From Bacillota bacterium (GTDB taxonomy: Bacteria > Bacillota > Clostridia > Oscillospirales > Oscillospiraceae): DNA of 13,169 bases. The position numbers were made by a program, and so were the translations under genes. Shown here piece by piece: positions 1 through 5,861 of this stretch. The first letter of the stretch is position 1; the number at the start of each line of letters is the position of its first letter. The stretch spans positions 1 through 13,169 of the forward strand of contig WQUU01000122.1 of the NCBI GenBank assembly GCA_009781925.1. The letters run 5' to 3'. The notes under the pieces are model-generated. The model worked only from the letters and a program-made list of their open reading frames with translations, was not told where the DNA came from and made no database searches.

Positions 1-48
1 TTTCAGAAAAAAGAGCAGGGTATCTTTCGATACTCTGCCCTTTTTAGT
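1..48 (-). terminator. Terminator downstream of the SLH gene, probably bidirectional
   Basis: Read on the minus strand, an arm GGGCAGAGTATC, a GAAA tetraloop and an arm GATACCCTGCTC form a 12-position stem with one mismatch and one G-U wobble. A run of six T follows. The plus strand also has a T run (TTTTT) after the hairpin, so it could stop transcripts arriving from either side. It lies about 80 bases past the stop codon of the SLH gene, which is the only gene in the window that reads into it. Confidence 0.75.
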
Positions 49-84
49 CCCCTTGTCGGTCATGTCCTTATCTTAATGACATTG

Positions 85-106
85 CCCGAAAGGCGGGGTT
101 TTTTTT
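85..106 (+). terminator. Weak plus-strand terminator-like hairpin
   Basis: CCCG, a 5-base loop and CGGG are followed by eight T on the plus strand. The stem is only 4 bp, so this is a weak call. In this orientation it could only serve a plus-strand transcript entering from the left edge; for the minus-strand SLH gene the T run is on the wrong side of the stem. Confidence 0.3.
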
Positions 107-125
107 GTACTGGTTCATGCGGGAA

Positions 126-2915
126 TTATGCGCCAACGCTCAGCACAAAGATGGTGTTGGCATGGGCAAAAGTACTCCCAGCGCCGCTAATGGTGTCGCC
201 ATCCACATAGACCGCAAAGTTGATCAGCTGACCATCACGGAAGTAATCTCTGAACGCGTTTCCGGTCATGACCTGAATCGGATTTGCGCCTGTGCCGGAC
301 AGATCGACAAATACTGTGTTCGCGTTGATTCCATAACGGCCGCTCTGCATCGGTGCGCCGCTGGCAAAGTAGCCCGCATTGATCTCAACGGTGCTCTTGT
401 TGATGTTAAACAGGCCGCCGCTCACATCGCGATCGCGATAGGCACTCGAAGTGACATCAAAGTTGCCGACTGTGTTGTACACGCTGAGCGTCTTGCCAGA
501 CAGTTTGACAAAGAAGTTGTCCTGCGGAGACGCGGCGCCTGTATAGACGAGCGTGCTGGGATCGGTGGTGGTTGTGACGCTCACCTTAGCGCCGGTATTG
601 ATGTCAATGAGATTCAGTGTCCAGGAAGGAGCCTTGCCGGCAACCTGAACCTTTTCAGCAGCCGCGACACTCGCATTGTAGAAATAGATGCTGGAGCCCG
701 TAGCAGCCGCGGCGGGAGCGCCGAACAGAGCAGCTGTCAAGAAGTTATTCGTGACAGCGACGGTGCCGTTCGCACCGGTCTGCTGGTTCGCGTAGGACTC
801 AATGTCATACCAGCCATTGTTGCTGCCAGGGGCATAAACCGGCAGGAGCGCGTTGGCGGTTCCCTGCTTTACAACGACACTGAAGCTATCCTGGCCATAA
901 ACGCCGGAGACGTAGAAGAACAGGGACAGGTCGTTCGAATAGAGAGCTTTGGTCGGGTCGCCGCCGAACTGGTTCAACAGAGGATCGCCGTTCTGCGCGT
1001 TGAAGTTCGTGACCTGGCCACCGGTGGCAAACTGTCCCGCCGGAATGCCGTCATTGACGTTCGTCAGGATCGCCGTGCCGTCATCGTTGACTGCGCACTC
1101 GTACAGGCCGAGCAGACCATCGGTGTTCGGAACAACGGGGCCAAGAACGCTCTTCTGCACGTTCACAGCGCTGTAATCGAAGTTATTCGTATCAAGCGGG
1201 ACTGTGGTCAGCGTGGAATCCGCCTGATCAATAACATAATCCTTATGGGCGCCCTTGGAGTCATAGATGTCGGCATGCAGGAGCGTGGTCTTCTGGGTCA
1301 CACTGGTGCTGTGATCGATCCAGAAGTTGGCCACATAGACGATGTTGCTATAGACGTTCTGGAAATAAGCGACGATGTTGCCGCTCGAATCGAGAAATGC
1401 CGTCACACTGGAGCCGAGGTACGGCGGATTGGTGACATTGCTCGCAGCGGTGATAGCGCCGGTATGGTTAGAGACCCAGCCGCTGTTAGCCGTATAATCC
1501 TTGCCGCCGATGGTGTAGACGCCGCTGGCGGTGTACTTTGTGAAGTCACCGGCCACAATGGTCGGAGCGGCGAAGGCATACATACCGTCATCCGCGACGG
1601 GGTTGAGGCCCACGGCCTCTTGGATCAGGAGCACAGCGCCGACAACGACAGGAGCATTTGACACAACATTCGCGACAGGGACGCCAGGAATGCTCGGGTC
1701 AGTAAAGTAGCACACCGCATTGTCGCCCGTGCCGAGGATGTAGCTGACCTGGGCCAAGATCTGGGTTTGCTGCTCAACGATGTCCGCGCAGTAGCCGTTG
1801 TTGTTGATGAAGGACACGGGCTGCCCGGCCAGGTTCCCAGGCGTCGGAGTCAGCGTTTTGGGCAGACCTGTGGTGAGAGCCGGCAGATTCGGGGTCACAA
1901 AGTTCAGGGAGTAATTCACAGGCCAGTCACTTGCTCCGAGACCGTTCTTCGTAGCGGAAGCCAGGAGATCGCTCGTCACGGCGGTGGAGGTGGTAACGGT
2001 GGCGAGATCCTGCACGTAATAGACATCCGTGTTGCTCGTGTTGTACCAAACTTTGACCGCGTGGTTGATCAGCTCAAGGCCGGAGTCGTAGCCCTTTAGT
2101 TTCACGTTGGTTCCGTCTGACCGAACCAAGGTGATGCCGCTCAGGTCATTGGCGGTAGCACCGTTATCAATGACGCGACCGATACTGGTATCCAGGTTGA
2201 ACGCCTGCGCGCCGAGGGTGAGGCTGGTCAGTCCGGGAGGCGAGCCGGGGGTAACGGCGACCGGGACATAGACCTTCTGTGCATCGATAAACTGTACGAG
2301 GTAGTTGGGGGCAAAGAAGGCGTTGAAGATGTACAGGGCGGCCTCGTCACGGGTGGCGGCCTTACTGTAATCAACTTTATCCGGGTTCACATTGCCGGAC
2401 AGGATTTTGCCGGAGTTCGCGTCGCCGATGGCGAGTGTCGCGACATTCAGAGCCCAATCCTTGCCGACAAACTCGCCCTGCTTGCCATAGCCGAGGCCGG
2501 CCAGCAGCATTTTCGCGAGCTCAAAGGCGGTGACGTTGCCGTTGGGATCGAAGGTGCCGTCGCCGCGGCCGTCAACGATGCCCTGTGAGGCGAGGTACTG
2601 GACATACTTGTTCGCCCAATGGCCGCTCATGTCGGTAAAGCTGCTGGCGTTGTTCGGCAGCTTCTCGGTGGCGTCCACGCCCAGCAGGGCGTAGCACACC
2701 ATCTTCGCAGCCTCAGCGCGGGTGACATTGTTTAGGGGCTGGAAACTGCCGTCGGGATAGCCATTGATAATGCCCATTCCGGTCAGAACGCCGACCTCAA
2801 CCGGGTACCTGATCTTGGTGTTGTCTGTGAACGCGTTGGCTGCAACGCCCATCAGGCTCACGACCAAGAGAAGGGCCAGAACGAGGCTCAGGCTTTTCTT
2901 GAGAGTCTTCTTCAT
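126..2915 (-). CDS. Secreted S-layer-homology (SLH) domain protein, putative S-layer/surface protein
   Basis: A 929-residue exported protein with a classic signal peptide: a Lys-rich start (MKKTLKK), a hydrophobic core to about residue 22 and a likely cut after AANA (residue 28). Three SLH modules follow at about residues 34-79, 92-143 and 148-202. The first has TRAE at 65-68, the second FTDMSGHWA at 93-101, and the third TRDE at 188-191. In Firmicutes, SLH trios anchor proteins to pyruvylated secondary cell-wall polymer. Residues from about 203 to 929 are rich in Gly, Ala, Ser, Thr, Asn and Val; I recognise no enzyme motif there, so a structural surface-layer role is likely but inferred. I chose the ATG at 2913-2915; a TTG one codon upstream is also possible. 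The binding site AAGGAGGAG sits 8-10 bases upstream. The gene is monocistronic, with its own promoter and a long leader. An overlapping 518-codon plus-strand frame is treated as a shadow. Confidence 0.88.
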   Translation of the reverse strand: MKKTLKKSLSLVLALLLVVSLMGVAANAFTDNTKIRYPVEVGVLTGMGIINGYPDGSFQPLNNVTRAEAAKMVCYALLGVDATEKLPNNASSFTDMSGHWANKYVQYLASQGIVDGRGDGTFDPNGNVTAFELAKMLLAGLGYGKQGEFVGKDWALNVATLAIGDANSGKILSGNVNPDKVDYSKAATRDEAALYIFNAFFAPNYLVQFIDAQKVYVPVAVTPGSPPGLTSLTLGAQAFNLDTSIGRVIDNGATANDLSGITLVRSDGTNVKLKGYDSGLELINHAVKVWYNTSNTDVYYVQDLATVTTSTAVTSDLLASATKNGLGASDWPVNYSLNFVTPNLPALTTGLPKTLTPTPGNLAGQPVSFINNNGYCADIVEQQTQILAQVSYILGTGDNAVCYFTDPSIPGVPVANVVSNAPVVVGAVLLIQEAVGLNPVADDGMYAFAAPTIVAGDFTKYTASGVYTIGGKDYTANSGWVSNHTGAITAASNVTNPPYLGSSVTAFLDSSGNIVAYFQNVYSNIVYVANFWIDHSTSVTQKTTLLHADIYDSKGAHKDYVIDQADSTLTTVPLDTNNFDYSAVNVQKSVLGPVVPNTDGLLGLYECAVNDDGTAILTNVNDGIPAGQFATGGQVTNFNAQNGDPLLNQFGGDPTKALYSNDLSLFFYVSGVYGQDSFSVVVKQGTANALLPVYAPGSNNGWYDIESYANQQTGANGTVAVTNNFLTAALFGAPAAAATGSSIYFYNASVAAAEKVQVAGKAPSWTLNLIDINTGAKVSVTTTTDPSTLVYTGAASPQDNFFVKLSGKTLSVYNTVGNFDVTSSAYRDRDVSGGLFNINKSTVEINAGYFASGAPMQSGRYGINANTVFVDLSGTGANPIQVMTGNAFRDYFRDGQLINFAVYVDGDTISGAGSTFAHANTIFVLSVGA

Positions 2916-3101
2916 CAAAAAAACTCCTCCTTAAAATAGTACCCCACAGATTAGCGGGGCCTGTTGTATGTACAAACGTTTGCGGCAAAGCAGCTGCAAA
3001 TCTCCCGCAAGCGCAAGCACCAAAGTTTGTACGCGAGGGAAAAACGGGAATAGACTTGGTAAAAATTTACATATATTTGGGGCCTTTTTCCCTCTGTTAC
3101 A
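2916..3101 (-). promoter_or_regulatory. Long structured 5' leader of the SLH gene
   Basis: The inferred transcript start lies near 3101, giving a leader of about 185 bases. It contains nested inverted repeats: an outer perfect 8-bp pair GTACAAAC (2970-2977) and GTTTGTAC (3025-3032), enclosing a 6-bp pair TTGCGG (2980-2985) and CCGCAA (3005-3010). A further short CCCC/GGGG hairpin at about 2942-2959 lies just upstream of the ribosome binding site. No T run follows the nested stem, so it does not look like an attenuator. Long stable leaders are known for highly expressed S-layer genes; a stabilising or translational role here is inference. Confidence 0.5.
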
Positions 3102-3107
3102 GGAGGT

Positions 3108-3136
3108 ATTGTAGCACAGCGGCAGAGAAAGGTCAA
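3108..3136 (-). promoter_or_regulatory. Sigma-A promoter of the SLH gene
   Basis: On the minus strand TTGACC (3131-3136), a 17-base spacer and TACAAT (3108-3113) give a near-consensus housekeeping promoter. It lies upstream of the SLH gene and downstream of the rny terminator, so the SLH gene is transcribed on its own. Confidence 0.8.
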
Positions 3137-3192
3137 TTGTGTTTTCAGTTTGTAACGCAATTGAAACATAATCTGGCAGGGGTGTTTTGCGC

Positions 3193-3222
3193 AAAAAAAT
3201 CCCCCGTTTGGGGGATTTTTTT
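3193..3222 (-). terminator. Rho-independent terminator of rny
   Basis: A perfect symmetrical hairpin: a run of A, then ATCCCCC, a 4-base loop, GGGGGAT and a T7 run. It starts 3 bases past the rny stop codon. The flanking A and T runs make it functional in either direction. Confidence 0.9.
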
Positions 3223-3225
3223 GAC

Positions 3226-4776
3226 TTATTTGGCGTATTCGATGGCTTTGGTCTCGCGGAGCAGATGGACTTTGATCTGTCCAGGATAGGTGAGCTCTGT
3301 CTCGATCTTTTTGGCGATCTCCCTGGCCAGGAGGATCATCTGATCCTCACCCACTTCCTCGGGAATGACCATCACGCGAATTTCGCGTCCGGCCTGGATG
3401 GCGTAGCAGCCCGCGATGCCGGGGAAACTGCGGGAGACTTCCTCGAGCTTCTCCAGACGCTTGACATAGCTCTCGATGTTCTCACGGCGCGCTCCGGGCC
3501 GCGCGGCCGAGATGGAATCCGCCGCCTGGACAATGCAGGCCACCAGGGTCTGGGGTTCCACGTCCCCGTGATGCGCCGCGATGGCGTGGATGACATCTTC
3601 GCTCTCCTTGTATTTCCGGGCCAAGTCCACGCCGATGGTGACGTGGCTGCCCTCCACCTCATGGTCGATGGCCTTGCCCAGATCGTGCAGCAGGCCGGCC
3701 CGCTTTGCCAGCGTGACATTGGCCCCGATCTCCGAGGCCAGAAGCCCCGCGATGTGGGACACCTCAATGGAGTGATCCAGGACATTCTGCCCGTAACTCG
3801 TGCGGTAGCGCAAACGGCCCAGGAACTTGATGAGATCCGGGTGCAGGCCGTGGATATTGGTCTCAAAGGTGGCGCGCTCGCCCTCGGACTTGATGGTGGC
3901 GTTGACCTCCTTCTGGGCCTTGGCCACCATTTCCTCGATGCGAGCCGGGTGGATGCGCCCGTCCACGATCAGCTTCTCTAAGGCGATGCGCGCGACTTCC
4001 CGGCGCACCGGATCAAAGCTGGAGAGGGTGATGGCCTCCGGCGTGTCGTCGATGATGAGATCGACGCCGGTCAGGGTTTCGATGGAGCGGATATTGCGGC
4101 CTTCCCGGCCGATGATGCGGCCCTTCATCTCGTCGTTGGGGAGGGGCACGACGGAGACGGTGACCTCGCTGGCATGATCCGCGGCGCAGCGCTGGATAGC
4201 GGTGGAGATGATCTCCTTGGCGCGCTCGTCCGCTTCTTCTTTGTATTGGGTCTCGATATCCTTGACCTTCATGGCCATCTCGTGGGTCACTTCGGACGCG
4301 AGCTGGTCGATGAGATATTTTTTGGCTTCCTCCTGGGTGAAGTTTGAGATCTTTTCGAGCATCTCCAACTGGCCCCGCTTGATCAGGTGGATCTCCTCTT
4401 TTTGCGCCTCGGCCTCCGCGATTTTCGCGTTCAGGGTCTCGGTGCGGCGCTCAAGGCCCTCCGACTTGCGGTCGATGTTCTCTTCCTTCTGCTGCAGCCT
4501 GCGCTCCTGCTTTTGCAGCTCCGCGCGGCGTTCGCGCACCTCACGGTCATACTCGCTGCGGTTTCTGTGTATTTCTTCCTTCGCCTCCAGGAGCGCTTCG
4601 CGCTTTTTGCTCTCCGCGCCCTTGATGGACTCGTTGATGATCCGTTTGGCTTCTTCTTCCGCGCTGGAAATTTCCCGCTCCGACACGCGCTTGCGGTATT
4701 GGATGCCCAGAGAAAAGCATATAACGCCCACGACGACAAGCAAGACGATGCCGCCGACAATCCATAACCAAGTCAT
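3226..4776 (-). CDS. rny: Ribonuclease Y, membrane-anchored endoribonuclease
   Basis: A 516-residue protein, matching the family's usual length. RNase Y starts decay and processing of many mRNAs in Firmicutes and acts at the inner face of the membrane. Domains in order are: one N-terminal membrane helix (about 4-24); a long charged coiled coil (about 27-190, rich in E, K and R); a KH RNA-binding domain with the GRIIGREGRN loop at 219-228; and an HD domain with H335, the pair H364-D365 in LLHDLGK, and D420 in AAD. These are the metal-binding residues expected of the active site. I chose the ATG at 4774-4776, which gives the normal short N-terminus. The AGGAGG ribosome site is 14 bases upstream, unusually far. 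A GTG at 4789-4791 would add MCFAA, but it lies only 1 base from that same site and is unlikely. The gene is monocistronic, with its own promoter and terminator. Confidence 0.97.
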   Translation of the reverse strand: MTWLWIVGGIVLLVVVGVICFSLGIQYRKRVSEREISSAEEEAKRIINESIKGAESKKREALLEAKEEIHRNRSEYDREVRERRAELQKQERRLQQKEENIDRKSEGLERRTETLNAKIAEAEAQKEEIHLIKRGQLEMLEKISNFTQEEAKKYLIDQLASEVTHEMAMKVKDIETQYKEEADERAKEIISTAIQRCAADHASEVTVSVVPLPNDEMKGRIIGREGRNIRSIETLTGVDLIIDDTPEAITLSSFDPVRREVARIALEKLIVDGRIHPARIEEMVAKAQKEVNATIKSEGERATFETNIHGLHPDLIKFLGRLRYRTSYGQNVLDHSIEVSHIAGLLASEIGANVTLAKRAGLLHDLGKAIDHEVEGSHVTIGVDLARKYKESEDVIHAIAAHHGDVEPQTLVACIVQAADSISAARPGARRENIESYVKRLEKLEEVSRSFPGIAGCYAIQAGREIRVMVIPEEVGEDQMILLAREIAKKIETELTYPGQIKVHLLRETKAIEYAK

Positions 4777-4911
4777 TGCTGCGAAACACACCTCCTTTTC
4801 TATTGAATTTTTTGCCGTGCTTTGACCAATATGGTTCTATGATAATTGCGGTAAAAACAGCCGCCGCAAAAATGCAAATGTTGAGGAGCCTCCCCGCTCC
4901 AACAGACCATT
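4777..4911 (-). promoter_or_regulatory. 5' leader of rny with two small hairpins
   Basis: About 135 bases separate the inferred transcript start from the rny ATG. Two inverted repeats are visible: GGAGC (4885-4889) with GCTCC (4896-4900), and TTGCGG (4846-4851) with CCGCAA (4864-4869) around a 12-base loop. Neither is followed by a T run on the minus strand, so they do not look like terminators. I recognise no riboswitch class. A regulatory role is only a possibility. Confidence 0.3.
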
Positions 4912-4917
4912 CATATT

Positions 4918-4946
4918 ATTCTAACGTTTTTGCCCGGGAATGTCAA
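4918..4946 (-). promoter_or_regulatory. Sigma-A promoter of rny
   Basis: On the minus strand TTGACA (4941-4946), a 17-base spacer and TAGAAT (4918-4923). The -35 is perfect and the -10 differs from consensus by one base. Only rny lies downstream before a terminator. Confidence 0.85.
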
Positions 4947-5040
4947 GTGAAATGGTGTGTTTTCGGGGGAGAATTTTATTTCAGGGGCAGCCACCCCGGC
5001 TTACGGCCCCCCCCTCCTTTGACTTAACTTGAGCCACAAA

Positions 5041-5242
5041 GGGTCAAGGGCTTGACAAAAGCATTTGGATAGACCACCCCGTCAGCGCAAGGGCAGCGCT
5101 GCCACCCCTCCTCGGGCGGGGAATTTTTAGAGGGCTTAGAGGGCACGATGCGGTACGGGTCTCCCAAAATTCTCCTCCCCGGGAGGAGTACCCCGAAGGG
5201 GGGAGGTGGTCTATTTAAACGCCCTTGTCAAGCCCTTGACCC
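5041..5242. repeat. 202-bp MITE-like element with 38-bp terminal inverted repeats
   Basis: The ends at 5041-5078 and 5205-5242 are inverted copies matching at 33 of 38 positions with no gaps; the outermost 17 (GGGTCAAGGGCTTGACA) are perfect and all five differences are transitions. Each end also contains its own small palindrome, GTCAAG-GG-CTTGAC. The interior has more dyads: GGCAGCGCTGCC (5092-5103) and CTCCTCCC-C-GGGAGGAG (5172-5188), plus a looser pair around the AATTTTTA and AAAATTC blocks. It has no open reading frame of its own. The form fits a non-autonomous miniature inverted-repeat element or large dispersed palindrome; I see no clear target-site duplication. It ends 6 bases before the stop codon of the neighbouring XRE gene on its downstream side, so its stem may also terminate that transcript. 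Together with the rny leader and promoter, it fills most of the gene-free stretch 4777-5248; the remainder (about 4947-5040) shows nothing I can name. Confidence 0.75.
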
Positions 5243-5248
5243 TCTCCC

Positions 5249-5491
5249 CTATTCTCCCCGGAACAGATCATCGTAAGACGGCACCTTCAGCACTTCTTTG
5301 ATTGCCTTTAGCTCGTCAAGGGCGATATGCCGGATTCCCACCTCAATTTTTGCATAAACACCTCTGGACATATCGCAGCCTTGTACCTGTAATCGGGCTG
5401 CAACTTGATCTTGCGTTAATTTCTGCTTCTTCCGCGCAATTTGTATATTTTTCCCTACAACGGCGTCGGTCCGCATACTTTGCCCACGCAT
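5249..5491 (-). CDS. Small XRE-family helix-turn-helix transcriptional regulator
   Basis: An 80-residue protein consisting almost entirely of one Cro/CI-type DNA-binding domain. The first helix and turn are seen at LTQDQVAARL (25-34). The recognition segment is DMSRGVYAKIEVG (40-52), carrying the S-R-x-x-Y-x-K-x-E-x-G pattern typical of the family. No sensor or dimerisation domain follows. The ATG at 5489-5491 has an AAAGGAG site 7 bases upstream. The gene is divergent from a small plus-strand gene, and two related palindromes lie in the shared control region. This is the arrangement expected of an autoregulating repressor of a small mobile-element or phage-remnant module. A 60-base stretch inside it (5401-5460) is about 37% G+C, well below the surrounding housekeeping genes, suggesting a different origin. 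Target and inducer are unknown. Confidence 0.85.
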   Translation of the reverse strand: MRGQSMRTDAVVGKNIQIARKKQKLTQDQVAARLQVQGCDMSRGVYAKIEVGIRHIALDELKAIKEVLKVPSYDDLFRGE

Positions 5492-5503
5492 ACAATCACT
5501 CCT

Positions 5504-5525
5504 TTTGCTCTAAAATCGGAGCAAA
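5504..5525 (-). repeat. Hairpin in the leader of the XRE gene
   Basis: TTTGCTC (5504-5510) and GAGCAAA (5519-5525) form a perfect 7-bp inverted repeat with an 8-base loop. It lies between the likely XRE promoter and its ribosome site, whose AAAGGAG overlaps the proximal arm. Pairing would mask part of that site, so it might lower translation; this is inference. Confidence 0.4.
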
Positions 5526-5531
5526 TCTTTC

Positions 5532-5560
5532 TTGATTGTATACATAGGCTATGTTAAAAT
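5532..5560 (+). promoter_or_regulatory. Plus-strand sigma-A promoter for the small helical gene
   Basis: TTGATT (5532-5537), a 17-base spacer and TAAAAT (5555-5560) on the plus strand. On the minus strand a TACAAT at 5535-5540 overlaps this -35 and could be the -10 of the divergent XRE gene, although no good -35 precedes it. The two promoters would therefore overlap face to face. Confidence 0.65.
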
Positions 5561-5577
5561 AGCTACGCTAGCCTAGC
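5542..5577. promoter_or_regulatory. Pair of related palindromic operators between divergent genes
   Basis: Two perfect odd-length palindromes share the core TAG-N-CTA: ACATAG-G-CTATGT (5542-5554) and GCTAG-C-CTAGC (5567-5577). Their centres (5548 and 5572) are 24 bp apart. The first fills the spacer between -35 and -10 of the plus-strand promoter; the second lies just past its -10, near the transcript start. A third half-match, TAGCTA (5560-5565), lies between them. The placement suits binding by a dimeric XRE repressor, most simply the adjacent one. Binding is inferred. Confidence 0.6.
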
Positions 5578-5588
5578 AAACGAAGGGG

Positions 5589-5828
5589 ATGACAATATTT
5601 ATGACCACCTATCATGAGATGTACCTGAAACTCGCCAGCGCCACGGCGGACGCGATCGAAGACTTGCAGGCAACGACAAAAAAATTAATCCTCGCCCAAC
5701 AGGAGGCGGAGGATATTTTGCTCAACCGGGGCGACGGGGCGGATCAGGAGGCAACAATAACACTGCTCCGCCCGGAAGATGCGGCGGAGCAGTGCGAAGA
5801 AATGCAACAAACTGCTAATTTATGCTAA
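5589..5828 (+). CDS. Small acidic helical protein of unknown function, divergent from the XRE regulator
   Basis: I cannot assign a function. The frame encodes 79 residues from the ATG at 5589, or 75 from the ATG at 5601 (MTTYHEMY...). The GAAGGGG site touches the first ATG and is 12 bases from the second, so the second start is somewhat more likely. The protein is acidic, has no signal peptide or membrane segment, and its middle (about EDLQATTKKLILAQQEAEDIL) looks strongly helical or coiled. From memory, small proteins of this style occur beside XRE genes in Clostridia mobile or phage-derived modules; that is a weak recollection, not evidence. It is the only plus-strand gene here, and it is supported by its own promoter and operators. 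The 3' end holds a perfect 12-bp inverted repeat, and the stop codon lies in a 10-bp tandem duplication, so the C-terminus may have been altered recently. Confidence 0.6.
   Translation: MTIFMTTYHEMYLKLASATADAIEDLQATTKKLILAQQEAEDILLNRGDGADQEATITLLRPEDAAEQCEEMQQTANLC
5761..5794. repeat. Perfect 12-bp inverted repeat inside the 3' end of the small plus-strand gene
   Basis: CACTGCTCCGCC (5761-5772) and GGCGGAGCAGTG (5783-5794) flank a 10-base loop. No T run follows on either strand, so it is not a standard terminator, but the stem is strong and could stall RNA polymerase or shield the transcript from 3' decay. It is read in frame as codons for T-L-L-R-P-E-D-A-A-E-Q-C. Confidence 0.7.
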
Positions 5829-5835
5829 TTTATGC
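5813..5835. repeat. 10-bp tandem duplication across the stop codon of the small gene
   Basis: The unit TGCTAATTTA occurs twice in tandem (5813-5822, 5823-5832) followed by TGC. The stop codon TAA of the small gene is inside the second copy. With a single copy, the frame would run seven codons further to a TAG. Confidence 0.75.
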
Positions 5836-5861
5836 AGAAATTGCATCCAGCTGTAGCAAAT

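Noticed and set aside
105..1661. 518-codon open frame on the plus strand opposite the SLH gene
   Set aside because: The minus-strand gene has a signal peptide, three SLH domains, promoter, leader and ribosome site. The plus frame has no recognisable domain and is what high-GC antisense sequence often leaves open.
3187..3981. 264-codon plus-strand frame opposite rny
   Set aside because: It begins inside the rny terminator and runs across the HD domain of a clear RNase Y gene; no domain or ribosome site supports it.
4777..4791. GTG start five codons upstream in rny
   Set aside because: It lies 1 base from the AGGAGG and adds residues not expected before the membrane anchor, so the ATG at 4774-4776 is preferred despite long spacing.
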